A stretch of 46,250 nucleotides of DNA, taken from NCBI GenBank assembly GCA_013151955.1, contig JAADHH010000021.1, positions 1-46,250 of the forward strand, given 5' to 3'. The notes below the pieces were generated by a model. That model ran no database searches, had not been told where the DNA came from, and worked only from the letters and a program-made list of their open reading frames with translations. Positions 1 to 9,091 of the stretch are shown here, in pieces. This DNA comes from Chloroflexota bacterium (lineage in GTDB: Bacteria > Chloroflexota > Anaerolineae > Ardenticatenales > JAADHH01). Position numbers and translations under genes: made by a program. Numbering within the stretch: position 1 is the first letter of the stretch; each line of letters begins with the position of its first letter.

Positions 1-196
1 CCAGCACATCTCCGGTGGGCAGCATCTTGGCCCGCCCCGTAAACGTCCAGTCCGAAATTGTTACACGAAGGATTGCTTGACAATCTTCTATGGTGTCCCT
101 TGCCAAGCTACATCATCTGCCACTTCTTACACAACACGGCAACCCGAAATCACAATTCACAAATCCAAAATCGCAGCACGCAACAGGAGGTAAACC
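1..196. other. Left-edge intergenic / leader of copA
   Basis: No gene can be supported here. The last 60 bases before copA are A/C-rich with a loose seven-base rhythm (aatcac, attcac, aatcca, aatcgc), like the heptamer arrays elsewhere in the window. A strong Shine-Dalgarno AGGAGG lies just upstream of the copA ATG at 197. A TTGACA-like hexamer occurs near 77-82 but no well-spaced -10 follows, and I see no clear CueR/CsoR-type operator. A short open frame on the minus strand runs off the left edge; it is too short to call. Confidence 0.4.
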
Positions 197-2884
197 ATGA
201 CAACCGTGACCGATCCCGTATGCGGGATGAACATTGATCCCGCCGGCGCGGTAGCGAGCCGGGAAGTGGAGGGGCAAACGTATCACTTTTGCTCCGACAA
301 CTGTGTAACGCAGTTCGACGCCGACCCGCCGGCCTACACAAAGAAAGACGCCGAGCCAGAACCACCACCACCGGCACCCGTTGTCGGCTCGGCGACCACC
401 GGCGTCAATCCGGCGCTGGCCGGCCCTTTGCACGCGGAACTGCCCATCGTCAACCTGGACTGCGCTTCCTGCGTGCAGACCATCGAGCGGGTGCTGCAAG
501 GGATGGGCGGGATGCAGGAAGCCCACGTCAACTTCGCCACCGCCAAGGCCCATGTCGTCTACGACCCCGACCAGGTCTCCCTGGCCGATATGGAACAGGC
601 CATCCGCAAGGCCGGCTACACGGTCGGCGGGGCGAGAACGCAGATCGGCATCAAAGACCTGCGCTGCGCCTCCTGCGTCACCTTCATCGAGGAGGCATTG
701 CAGGCCACACCCGGCGTGCTCAAGGCATCGGTCAACGTGGCCACACAACGCGCGGACGTAGAATACGTGCCGGGCGTAGCCACGCTGGCCACCCTGCGGC
801 AAGCGGTCGAATCGACCGGCTACAAGACGGTCGCCCTGGTCGCCGAAGAGCCGCCGGAAGATGCCGAGCGGGCCGCGCGCCAGGCCGAGTACCGCGATTT
901 GCGCAACCGCTTTGTTACCGCCAGTGTGTTGGCCACCATCGTTCTGCTGCTGACGTTCGGCAAGTTCATTCCCGGTCTGAAGGCGATCCCCACACAGATC
1001 AACCTGATCGTCATGTTTGCGCTGACCACGCCGGTCCTTTTCTGGGCCGGTAGCCGCTTCTTCATCGGCGCGTGGAGCGCATTCCGCCACCGCACGGCCG
1101 ACATGAACACCCTGATCGCCCTGGGCACCGGTGCGGCTTACCTCTACTCCACGGTAGCCACGTTCTTGCCCTTCCTCTTGCCGGAGGGATTGCGGGAAGT
1201 ATACTTCGACACCACGGCCATCATCATCGCCCTGATCCTGCTGGGACAGGTGCTGGAAGCGCGAGCCAAAGGGGAAACGAACGAAGCAATCCGCAAGTTG
1301 ATGGGTTTGCAGCCCAAGACGGCCCGTGTCGTACGGAACGGGGAAGAGATAGACATCCCCATCGAGGAAATGCTGGTCGGCGACATCGTCATCGTGCGAC
1401 CGGGAGAGAAAGTGCCCGTGGACGGTATCGTCGTCGAAGGCCGCTCCACACTGGACGAGAGCATGATCACCGGTGAATCGCTCCCGGTGAGCAAGGAAGC
1501 GGGTGACGAGGTCATCGGTGCGACGATCAACAAGACCGGTTCCTTCCGTTTCCAAGCCACGAAGGTGGGCAAGGACACCGCCCTCAGCCAGATCATCCAG
1601 TTGGTGCAACAGGCGCAGGGGACCAAAGCGCCGATCCAGCGGCTGGCCGACGTCATATCCAGCTACTTCGTGCCCGTGGTCATGCTGATCGCCATCTGGA
1701 GTTTCGCCGTGTGGTTCGTCTTCGGGCCGCAACCGCCGCTGCTCCATGCGCTGGTCACCGCGGTCACTGTGCTGATCATCGCCTGCCCCTGCGCACTGGG
1801 CCTGGCCACGCCGACCTCGATCATGGTAGGCACCGGCAAGGGAGCGGAGAACGGTATCTTGATCCGCTCGGCAGAGGCATTGGAGACGGCACACAAGCTG
1901 GACGCCATCGTCCTGGACAAAACCGGCACGATCACCAAAGGCAAGCCCGAACTGACAGACGTTATCGTATCACGTTCGGAACCGGCAGACGGCAATCTCG
2001 ACCTGGAGACCGAACTGCTGAAGGTAGCCGCCAGCGTGGAGAAAGCGTCGGAGCACCCGCTGGCCCAGGCGATCGTGGATGGTGCGAAAGCGCAAGGCAT
2101 CACCTTGGTCGATCCGACCGACTTCGAGGCGATCCCCGGTCATGGGGTGCGGGCTATGGTCGAAGGACACACGATCGTCCTCGGCAATCCGAAGATGATG
2201 GAGCAGATCGGCGCCAGTCTGAATGGGCTCGAAACGCAGGGCCAGGCGCTGGCCGATGATGGCAAGACGCCGATGTATGTGGCGGTGGACGGCCAGGCGG
2301 CCGGCATCATCGCCGTGGCGGACACCGTCAAGGAAGACAGCCTGCAGGCTATCGCCCACCTCAAAAAGCTGGGGCTGGAAGTGGTGATGATCACCGGCGA
2401 CAACCGGCGCACGGCAGAGGCTATCGCCCGTCAGGTGGGCGTGGATCGCGTGCTGGCCGAGGTCTTGCCGGAGGATAAGGCGCGCAATGTGCAAATGTTG
2501 CAGCAAGAGGGCAAGACGGTGGCGATGGTCGGCGACGGGATCAACGATGCGCCGGCGCTGGCCCAGGCCGATGTGGGACTGGCGATTGGCACCGGCACCG
2601 ACGTGGCCATCGAAGCCAGCGACATCACCCTGATCAAGGGCAGCCTGACCGGCGTGGCCATCGCCATTGAGCTGAGCAAGGCGACCATGCGCAACATCAA
2701 GCAGAACCTATTCGGCAGCTTCATCTACAACACGCTGGGCGTACCGATTGCGGCGGGCCTGCTGTACCCCTTCTTCGGTATCCTGCTCAGCCCGATCATC
2801 GCCAGCGCGGCCATGGCCATGAGCAGCGTAACCGTGGTCAGCAATGCCCTGCGGCTGCGCGGGTTCAAACCGACGGGGCGTTGA
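197..2884 (+). CDS. copA: Cu(I)-translocating P1B-type ATPase with N-terminal YHS and two HMA domains
   Basis: Inner-membrane pump that uses ATP to export Cu(I) (or Ag(I)) from the cytoplasm. The 895-residue protein begins with a YHS-type metal-binding segment (DPVCGM near residue 6, a FCSDNC stretch near 31), then a Pro-rich linker and two heavy-metal-associated domains, each with a CASC site (residues 89-92 and 157-160). The P-type core follows, with TGES near 422, the transmembrane CPC metal site at about 530-532, the phosphorylation motif DKTGT with its Asp near 574, and GDGIND towards the end. The last helix pair carries the [13 protein letters not shown] motif typical of Cu(I) pumps. 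An AGGAGG ribosome site supports the ATG start. The cupredoxin and two glutaredoxin-like genes downstream on the same strand suggest one copper-handling operon. Family assignment is firm; metal choice is inferred from the motifs. Confidence 0.97.
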   Translation: MTTVTDPVCGMNIDPAGAVASREVEGQTYHFCSDNCVTQFDADPPAYTKKDAEPEPPPPAPVVGSATTGVNPALAGPLHAELPIVNLDCASCVQTIERVLQGMGGMQEAHVNFATAKAHVVYDPDQVSLADMEQAIRKAGYTVGGARTQIGIKDLRCASCVTFIEEALQATPGVLKASVNVATQRADVEYVPGVATLATLRQAVESTGYKTVALVAEEPPEDAERAARQAEYRDLRNRFVTASVLATIVLLLTFGKFIPGLKAIPTQINLIVMFALTTPVLFWAGSRFFIGAWSAFRHRTADMNTLIALGTGAAYLYSTVATFLPFLLPEGLREVYFDTTAIIIALILLGQVLEARAKGETNEAIRKLMGLQPKTARVVRNGEEIDIPIEEMLVGDIVIVRPGEKVPVDGIVVEGRSTLDESMITGESLPVSKEAGDEVIGATINKTGSFRFQATKVGKDTALSQIIQLVQQAQGTKAPIQRLADVISSYFVPVVMLIAIWSFAVWFVFGPQPPLLHALVTAVTVLIIACPCALGLATPTSIMVGTGKGAENGILIRSAEALETAHKLDAIVLDKTGTITKGKPELTDVIVSRSEPADGNLDLETELLKVAASVEKASEHPLAQAIVDGAKAQGITLVDPTDFEAIPGHGVRAMVEGHTIVLGNPKMMEQIGASLNGLETQGQALADDGKTPMYVAVDGQAAGIIAVADTVKEDSLQAIAHLKKLGLEVVMITGDNRRTAEAIARQVGVDRVLAEVLPEDKARNVQMLQQEGKTVAMVGDGINDAPALAQADVGLAIGTGTDVAIEASDITLIKGSLTGVAIAIELSKATMRNIKQNLFGSFIYNTLGVPIAAGLLYPFFGILLSPIIASAAMAMSSVTVVSNALRLRGFKPTGR

Positions 2885-2890
2885 GCAATG

Positions 2891-2995
2891 GTCAATTGCC
2901 AACGATCAATGATCAATTGTCAATGGCGTGAAACGTGAAGACGTGAAACGTGCAAACGCAACACGCATCACGCAATACGCATCACGTTTCACGCC
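2891..2995. repeat. Degenerate heptamer array A
   Basis: Fifteen consecutive 7-base units without a phase slip fill the gap between copA and the cupredoxin gene. They drift from GTCAATT/ATCAATG types to ACGTGAA types and then to ACACGCA/TCACGCA types. It resembles the short tandemly repeated repetitive (STRR) heptamers known from cyanobacteria. No function can be read from the sequence. Confidence 0.8.
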
Positions 2996-3035
2996 ATTAA
3001 ATCGCCAATCCAAAATCGAATGAGGAGAAACAATC

Positions 3036-3413
3036 ATGTCAATTGCAGACATCAGTACCATCACAGGGGCCGCTATACTTTCTGCCCTGGTCATCTGGTA
3101 CTTCTTCTTGTCGGAGAAGGAAGGGACCCAGCTAGCGGTGAGCAGCGGCGTACAAGAAGCGAACATCGTGGTCAAAGGGGGCTACACCCCCGACGTGCTG
3201 GTCGTCAAAGCCGGCCAGCCGGTGCGCCTGAATTTCAACCGGCAGGAGACAGCCTCTTGCTCGGAGATGGTGCTCTTTCCCGACTTCAACAAGAGTGCCA
3301 AGCTGCCAACGGGCGAAGACGTGACCATCGAGTTCACGCCGGAAGAGCCGGGCGAGTACGACTTTCAGTGCCAGATGGGCATGTTGCACGGGAAGTTGAT
3401 TGTCGAAGAGTAG
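3036..3413 (+). CDS. Membrane-anchored cupredoxin-domain protein
   Basis: Predicted small copper-binding protein of 125 residues. One hydrophobic segment at residues 7-25 looks like an uncleaved anchor or signal anchor, so the globular part should face outside the cytoplasm. The remainder has a cupredoxin pattern: a beta-rich domain with a Cys at 75, and near the C-terminus the ligand-like series Cys112, Met114, Met116 and His119 within QCQMGMLHGKLIV. A GAGGAG ribosome site precedes the ATG. Lying directly after copA, it probably receives or buffers copper outside the membrane; this role is inferred from context. The copper ligand set differs from classic plastocyanin (His-Cys-His-Met), so the exact site type is uncertain. 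Confidence 0.85.
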   Translation: MSIADISTITGAAILSALVIWYFFLSEKEGTQLAVSSGVQEANIVVKGGYTPDVLVVKAGQPVRLNFNRQETASCSEMVLFPDFNKSAKLPTGEDVTIEFTPEEPGEYDFQCQMGMLHGKLIVEE

Positions 3414-3414
3414 G

Positions 3415-3525
3415 GGCGTGGAATGTGAAGCGTCGAGCGTCGAGCGTCGGAACACCCAGCACGTGAAACGTGAAGACGTGGAAACGTGCGAACGTTCAAA
3501 CGTAACACGCATCACGTTTCACGCC
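3415..3525. repeat. Degenerate heptamer array B
   Basis: Between the cupredoxin and first glutaredoxin-like gene. It contains GCGTCGA, GCGTCGA, GCGTCGG (3430-3450), then an in-phase run from 3461 to 3523 of ACGTGAA, GACGTGG, AAACGTG and related 7-mers ending TTTCACG. The right part closely resembles the end of array A. Confidence 0.75.
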
Positions 3526-3577
3526 TTATGCTAACAATCATCGATCCGAAATAACTACGAAAGGGGACGAAGAAGAA

Positions 3578-3814
3578 ATGGCTGCAAAGAACGTTGTTGT
3601 CTACACCCAACCGGGTTGAATGTTCTGTGGCAAGGTGAAAGAGTTTCTTTCACAAAAGGGCATCGCATACGTCGAGCGAGATGTGACGAAAGATGAGAAG
3701 GCCCTGGACGAGCTGGGGGCACTGGGCGTGATGACCACGCCGGTGACGGTGATTGACGGACAGATCGTGATCGGCTTCGACAAACCGAAGCTGGAACAGC
3801 AGTTGGCAAGTTGA
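3578..3814 (+). CDS. Glutaredoxin-like selenoprotein 1 (in-frame TGA read as Sec14)
   Basis: Small thiol/selenol redox protein of the glutaredoxin fold. Read from ATG 3578, the frame encodes MAAKNVVVYTQPG, then TGA (3617-3619), then MFCGKVKEF and onward to TGA at 3812-3814. With the internal TGA read as selenocysteine the product has 78 residues, and the active site is Sec14-Met-Phe-Cys17, where glutaredoxins have C-x-x-C. The rest fits the family: the cis-Pro motif TPVTV and a terminal VIDGQIVIGF segment. A perfect 7-bp hairpin lies 22 nt past the TGA. An AGGGGACGAAGAAG stretch supplies the ribosome site. A conventional gene finder would start after the TGA at ATG 3620 and lose the active site. 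It precedes a second gene of the same design, which makes sequencing error or decay unlikely. Confidence 0.88.
3635..3653 (+). promoter_or_regulatory. SECIS-like hairpin of glutaredoxin-like selenoprotein 1
   Basis: GTGAAAG (3635-3641) pairs perfectly with CTTTCAC (3647-3653) around a 5-nt loop AGTTT. The loop begins 22 nt after the in-frame TGA and has a G in its second position. Bacterial SECIS elements typically have a small apical loop about 16-37 nt after the UGA with a G in the first two loop positions, so this fits. Confidence 0.82.
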
Positions 3815-3829
3815 GAGGAGAAAATATCT

Positions 3830-4120
3830 GTGCTGCGCAAACTCTTCGGCCGCCGGGCCAAGAAGGTCATCATCTACACGCAACCGACCTGAGCAGACTG
3901 CCATGCCGCGAAGAGGTTCTTCGCTCAAAAGGGAATCGAGTATGACGAGCGGGACGTGACCACCGATGAGAAGTATATGAAGGAGCTGAAGAAGGTGATC
4001 GGCCGGTTTGCCACGCCGACGATCGTCATCGGCAAAGAGGCGCTGCTGGGATTCGCGCTCAACCGCCGGCGGATCGAGGAGTTGTTGGGTATGGGTCCGG
4101 CCAGTAGCGGAGAGACGTAA
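3830..4120 (+). CDS. Glutaredoxin-like selenoprotein 2 (in-frame TGA read as Sec21)
   Basis: Paralogue of the preceding gene. Starting at GTG 3830 (GAGAGGAG ribosome site at 3813-3820, overlapping the previous stop), the frame reads VLRKLFGRRAKKVIIYTQPT, then TGA (3890-3892), then ADCHAAKRFFAQKG and on to TAA at 4118. This gives a 96-residue protein with active site Sec21-Ala-Asp-Cys24. A basic N-terminal extension of about eight residues is absent from the first copy. The cis-Pro motif (ATPTIVIG) and the glutaredoxin strand order are present. The hairpin after the TGA starts at exactly the same offset as in gene 1. Standard calling would miss the N-terminal third. The role is presumably thiol/selenol reduction linked to copper stress; this is inferred from position only. 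Confidence 0.87.
3908..3924 (+). promoter_or_regulatory. SECIS-like hairpin of glutaredoxin-like selenoprotein 2
   Basis: GCGAAGA (3908-3914) pairs perfectly with TCTTCGC (3918-3924) around loop GGT. The 5' arm begins 18 nt after the first base of the TGA, the same offset as in the upstream paralogue, although the paired bases differ (for example T-A versus C-G at the second pair). Confidence 0.82.
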
Positions 4121-4175
4121 GAGACCCGGCCCTGGCAACCCAACTACGCAGTGGGGTATGCTGCAAAAAAATACA

Positions 4176-4208
4176 GGCCACCCCCTTGCAGGGGTGGCCG
4201 TCTTTTTT
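4176..4208 (+). terminator. Rho-independent terminator of the copper/selenoprotein operon
   Basis: A 9-bp GC-rich stem (4176-4184 with 4191-4199) with a 6-nt loop is followed by TCTTTTTT. It lies 55 bp after the stop of the second selenoprotein gene and closes the operon. Confidence 0.93.
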
Positions 4209-4250
4209 GCACGTTGGGGCACCGGTGGGGGCGGGTTTTGCACCCACCCA

Positions 4251-4310
4251 GGGCGACCGCAAGGGATCGCCCCTACGTTCCACCGCCCTGGAATAGGGAT
4301 TCCAGGGCTA
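4251..4310. repeat. Two short hairpin elements ending in CTACG
   Basis: GGGCGA/TCGCCC followed by CTACG (4251-4277), then CCCTGGAAT-AGGG-ATTCCAGGG followed by CTACG (4286-4311). The second matches the architecture of the hairpin at 33631-33650. These look like small dispersed palindromic elements in the 497-bp gap before transketolase. Confidence 0.65.
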
Positions 4311-4414
4311 CGTCTGACCGTAGCGACGGATTTCCCATTCCATCGCGTCCAGGCCGGCCCTTGACCAGCCCAAAACGCGAAACGTCGACGCACACCCTTG
4401 CGACAGAGGCATGT

Positions 4415-4443
4415 TTGCCCTTCATGCAAGATTGTGGTAAACT
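4415..4443 (+). promoter_or_regulatory. Sigma70-type promoter of the tkt operon
   Basis: TTGCCC (4415-4420), a 17-nt spacer, then TAAACT (4438-4443). It is the best-spaced pair upstream of transketolase and leaves a leader of about 165 nt, in which I see no convincing riboswitch. Confidence 0.5.
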
Positions 4444-4617
4444 GTGCGAGCACACCGTTCGTGCCCCCGACCTTGAGTGTTCGCTATGAGCCAATCCATT
4501 CGTAAGTATTGCGCATCTGGGAGCGTCCAGGTGTAGCAAACTTTCAGCCAGAAAAGTCAGGCCCCCGGCGGGGCAATTACATGCGTTGTTCCAGAAAAAC
4601 AGCAAGGAGAAGCCACC

Positions 4618-6645
<2,028 letters not shown>

Positions 6646-6656
6646 GAGGCGCTGGC

Positions 6657-7394
6657 GTGCCTGAACCACCAGTGGCGTTGGTCACCGGCGGGACGCGCGG
6701 GATCGGGCTGAGCATTGCCGAACGGCTGGCCCGCGCGGGCAAAACCGTAGTAGTGAATTACCACGCGAACAAAGAGGCGGCCGCCGAGGCCCTGGAGACA
6801 TTGCGCCCACTCTGCTCCGCGGTCGTAGCCGTGCAGGCCGATGTGGCCGTGCCGGCGGCGGCCCAGGCGATGATCGAGCGCGTGCTTTCACGCTTTGGCC
6901 GGCTGGATATCCTGGTAAACAACGTCGGGCCATTCCTCGTGCGCTCCCCGATAGACACGACGGTGGAGGAATGGCGCTACCTCCTGGACGCGAACCTCTC
7001 CAGCGCATTCTACTGTGCCAAGTTTGCCTTGCCTGCCATGCGCCGCCAAAAGTCGGGGAACATCATCAACCTGGGGTCTTTGAATTGTGAAACAGTCCGG
7101 GGTGCCCCAACGACCACGGCGTACAATGCGGCCAAGGCCGCCCTCGTTGTACTGACAAAATCGCTGGCCCGCACAGAAGGAAAATATGGCATACGGGTGA
7201 ACATGGTCAACCCGGGGTTCATAGAAACGTACGCAACGACGGAGGAGGACCGCGAACAAATGCCGCCGTCCATCCCGCTGGGACGATTGGGCCGGCCAGA
7301 AGAGGTGGCTGCGACCGTCGGCTACCTCGTTTCCGATGAGGCAGCGTATGTGACGGGGGCCATCATCAACGTACACGGCGGCTTGTGGAGCTGA
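6657..7394 (+). CDS. SDR-family NAD(P)-dependent oxidoreductase (FabG-like)
   Basis: Short-chain dehydrogenase/reductase of 245 residues starting at GTG with a TAGGAGG ribosome site that overlaps the tkt stop. It shows the dinucleotide motif TGGTRGIG near residue 11, NNVG in the middle of the Rossmann fold, and the catalytic Ser and YNAAK (Tyr-x-x-x-Lys) pair. The C-terminal GAIINVHGG is typical of the 3-oxoacyl-ACP reductase branch. The substrate cannot be read from sequence. Its place between tkt and rpiA suggests a sugar or sugar-phosphate carbonyl as an alternative to a fatty-acid role. Confidence 0.9.
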   Translation: MPEPPVALVTGGTRGIGLSIAERLARAGKTVVVNYHANKEAAAEALETLRPLCSAVVAVQADVAVPAAAQAMIERVLSRFGRLDILVNNVGPFLVRSPIDTTVEEWRYLLDANLSSAFYCAKFALPAMRRQKSGNIINLGSLNCETVRGAPTTTAYNAAKAALVVLTKSLARTEGKYGIRVNMVNPGFIETYATTEEDREQMPPSIPLGRLGRPEEVAATVGYLVSDEAAYVTGAIINVHGGLWS

Positions 7395-7412
7395 CCACTT
7401 TTGGGGAGACCG

Positions 7413-8102
7413 ATGGACACGAACTTGAAACAACAGGCCGCCGAAGAAGCGGTGACACGCTTTGTGCGTGACCGGATGACTTTGGGCTTGGGCACGGGAA
7501 GCACAGTCTATTTTGCCCTGCGCAAGTTGGGCGAGGAACTGGCAGCGGGCCGGCTGAAACAGATCGCGGGCGTGCCGACATCGGTAGACACGGAACGCCA
7601 GGCCGCGACGTTTGGCATTCCGCTGACGAATTTGCGGGATCACATCCCCCTGGACGTAACGATTGACGGGGCTGACGAAGTAGACGATGACCTCAACCTG
7701 ATCAAAGGACTGGGCGGTGCGCTATTGCGCGAGAAACTTGTGGCCGCTTCATCCCAAAAATTGGTCATCATCGTCGACGAGAGCAAGCACGTTACCCGCC
7801 TGGGCAGTCACGTGCCGCTCCCCGTGGAAGTGGCTCAATTTGCCTGGCAGGTACAGGTGCCCTTCCTGAAATCTCTGGGGGCACACGCGCAACTGCGCAT
7901 GTCCACCGCAACAGAACCGTACGTGACCGATAACGGCAATTTCATTTTGGATGCCCGCTTCCCTGGCGGCATCCCGGATGTGCGACGGGTGGCGGAAGCC
8001 CTGGCCCATCGTCCCGGCGTGGTCGAACATGGCCTATTCCTGGGCATGGCCCATGCGGTCGTCCTGGCCACTGTGGGCGGGGTGCAGATCATGACGATTT
8101 GA
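7413..8102 (+). CDS. rpiA: Ribose-5-phosphate isomerase A
   Basis: Converts ribose 5-phosphate and ribulose 5-phosphate into each other. The 229-residue product has the RpiA hallmarks: GLGTGSTV near the N-terminus, the TIDGADEVD catalytic loop, and KGLGGALLREK. I chose ATG 7413, which sits after GGGGAGA; an in-frame TTG at 7401 would add four residues but overlaps the ribosome site. It ends the tkt-SDR-rpiA unit. Its stop codon lies inside the -35 region of the next promoter. Confidence 0.96.
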   Translation: MDTNLKQQAAEEAVTRFVRDRMTLGLGTGSTVYFALRKLGEELAAGRLKQIAGVPTSVDTERQAATFGIPLTNLRDHIPLDVTIDGADEVDDDLNLIKGLGGALLREKLVAASSQKLVIIVDESKHVTRLGSHVPLPVEVAQFAWQVQVPFLKSLGAHAQLRMSTATEPYVTDNGNFILDARFPGGIPDVRRVAEALAHRPGVVEHGLFLGMAHAVVLATVGGVQIMTI

Positions 8103-8128
8103 CTCCACCAACCATTCTGTGGTACAAT
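8099..8128 (+). promoter_or_regulatory. Promoter of the fluoride-switch operon
   Basis: TTGACT (8099-8104), an 18-nt spacer, TACAAT (8123-8128). It overlaps the rpiA stop and places transcription start about 8135, right at the first base of the aptamer. This agrees with a leader RNA that starts with the riboswitch. Confidence 0.75.
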
Positions 8129-8134
8129 GACATA

Positions 8135-8185
8135 CGGCGATGAGGCTCGCCCAACCGTCAGCCTGATGACTGATAGCCTCTACCA
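8135..8185 (+). promoter_or_regulatory. Fluoride riboswitch (crcB motif)
   Basis: The sequence matches the crcB fluoride aptamer in order and spacing. Stem GGCG (8136-8139) with CGCC (8148-8151) encloses the GATGAGGCT loop. A linker CAACC precedes a hairpin GTCA (8157-8160)/TGAC (8167-8170), then TGATA and GCCTCTACC. Loop bases 8142-8147 (GAGGCT) can form a 6-bp pseudoknot with 8175-8180 (AGCCTC). The layout is nearly the same as the crystallised Thermotoga petrophila aptamer as I recall it, with matching GGCGATGAGG, CGCCCAA and GCCTCTAC blocks. The pseudoknot uses the same bases as the 5' side of the terminator that follows, so fluoride binding should prevent termination and switch the genes on. 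Confidence 0.92.
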
Positions 8186-8216
8186 TGTCGCGTGCGCCCT
8201 GGTAGAGGCTTTTTTT
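8175..8216 (+). terminator. Riboswitch-controlled intrinsic terminator
   Basis: An 11-bp perfect stem (8175-8185 with 8200-8210), a 14-nt loop and a seven-T tract sit inside the leader, before the coding start. The 5' arm overlaps the aptamer pseudoknot, which is the classic arrangement of an ON switch. Confidence 0.93.
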
Positions 8217-8252
8217 GTTCAAGAGAAAGCAAAAGAGAGGATTCGACACCCG

Positions 8253-9056
8253 ATGGGTCTGATCAAGTTAGACCTGAAACTCGCCTTTCAGGAAGAGGGC
8301 TGCCCGGTCTGTCGCCTGCGCCACCAAAGTGAACAGCGTTACATCTACAACTTGCTGTGGGAGAACGTAACCGACGGCGGCATACGCGCTATGCTTGTGC
8401 GCTCGCTCGGGTTCTGTCACGCGCATTCCTGGCAACTGCAAGAAACCGAGCAAAAGCAGTGGAACGACGGTCTGGGCACCGGCATCATCTACGAAGACCT
8501 GACCGAACGCGCGTTGGCCGGCCTCAAAGCCTATACGCAGGAAGTGAGTCGCTCACCCGCACGCAACATGGCCCCCCGGTGGTGGAAAAGGCTGCGCCGC
8601 CTTTGGCCCAGCCAGCCCCACGGCGCGCACGATTCTGGCCCCGCCAACAACGACTTTCTGCCGGCGAGCCTCGTGCCGCGCGGCCCGTGCCGCGTGTGCG
8701 AACTGGGCGACAGGACAGAAGCGACCTACCTGAGCTGGCTCCTGCGGTCCCTTTCCGACGACGATTTCCAAGAAGCCTACCGCACTTCGGACGGTCTCTG
8801 TTTGCCCCATCTGCGTCAGGCCCTCGCCCTGGCCCGCGACGAGAATCCGGACACCCTGCCCACCTTGACGGAGATTGCCGAGGAGAAGACCCGCCGGCTG
8901 GCCCACGCACTGGGCGAATACGTTCAAACACAACTGGCAATTCCAAAACGAGACGGTATACCCCGAAGAACAATCTTCGTGGCACCGTGCCGTGGCCTTC
9001 TTTGCCGGCGAGAAGAGACAGAGAAGTCCCGGAAGTTCCAGAAGTTCGACTTCTGA
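8253..9056 (+). CDS. DUF6062-type zinc-binding-like protein, C-terminus frameshifted
   Basis: Function unknown. ATG 8253 is chosen because upstream in-frame codons lie inside the riboswitch and terminator; AGAGAGGA precedes it. The protein has two similar modules, each with Cys-x2-Cys followed later by Cys-x2-His: CPVC with CHAH in the first, and CRVC with CLPH in the second. This resembles a duplicated metal-binding unit and the DUF6062 family. After LGEYV the reading frame departs from the family. The next frame encodes KHNWQFQNE and SSWHRAVAFFAGEK, which match the expected C-terminus, and would end at 9102. A 2-base deletion (or a +1 shift) near 8922-8927 explains this. As written, the last residues are read from the wrong frame and from a palindromic repeat. 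The gene is directly under the fluoride switch. Confidence 0.8.
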   Translation: MGLIKLDLKLAFQEEGCPVCRLRHQSEQRYIYNLLWENVTDGGIRAMLVRSLGFCHAHSWQLQETEQKQWNDGLGTGIIYEDLTERALAGLKAYTQEVSRSPARNMAPRWWKRLRRLWPSQPHGAHDSGPANNDFLPASLVPRGPCRVCELGDRTEATYLSWLLRSLSDDDFQEAYRTSDGLCLPHLRQALALARDENPDTLPTLTEIAEEKTRRLAHALGEYVQTQLAIPKRDGIPRRTIFVAPCRGLLCRREETEKSRKFQKFDF

Positions 9057-9072
9057 GGGAAGTCGAACTTCT
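9040..9072. repeat. Palindromic repeat core, copy 1
   Basis: AGAAGTTCGACTT (9040-9052) and its exact complement AAGTCGAACTTCT (9060-9072) around a 7-nt loop. It lies at the 3' end of the DUF6062 gene and supplies that gene's stop codon in one frame. It could act as an mRNA end structure. Related cores occur at 9632, 15097, 24281 and 37232. Confidence 0.85.
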
Positions 9073-9091
9073 AAGACTGAAGAGCAGGAGA

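Noticed and set aside
1-100. Minus-strand open frame running off the left edge (DWTFTGRAKMLPTGDVL)
   Set aside because: About 30 codons only, no ribosome site, and no family recognised; could be a gene end but cannot be supported.
113-1894. 593-codon open frame on the minus strand opposite copA
   Set aside because: It is a shadow of copA; low-complexity translation rich in Arg, Gly, Asp and His, no domain, and copA is certain.
3617-3892. In-frame TGA codons as pseudogene stops
   Set aside because: Two paralogous genes carry TGA at the same active-site position with intact flanks and hairpins; decay is a poor explanation.
4121-4175. CCCGGCCCTGGCAACCC looked like part of a SAM-type riboswitch
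   Set aside because: It lies after the last gene of an operon and before its terminator; the other conserved parts of the aptamer are missing.
8127-8252. N-terminal extension of the DUF6062 gene
   Set aside because: The extra codons lie within the riboswitch and terminator; ATG 8253 matches the family start.
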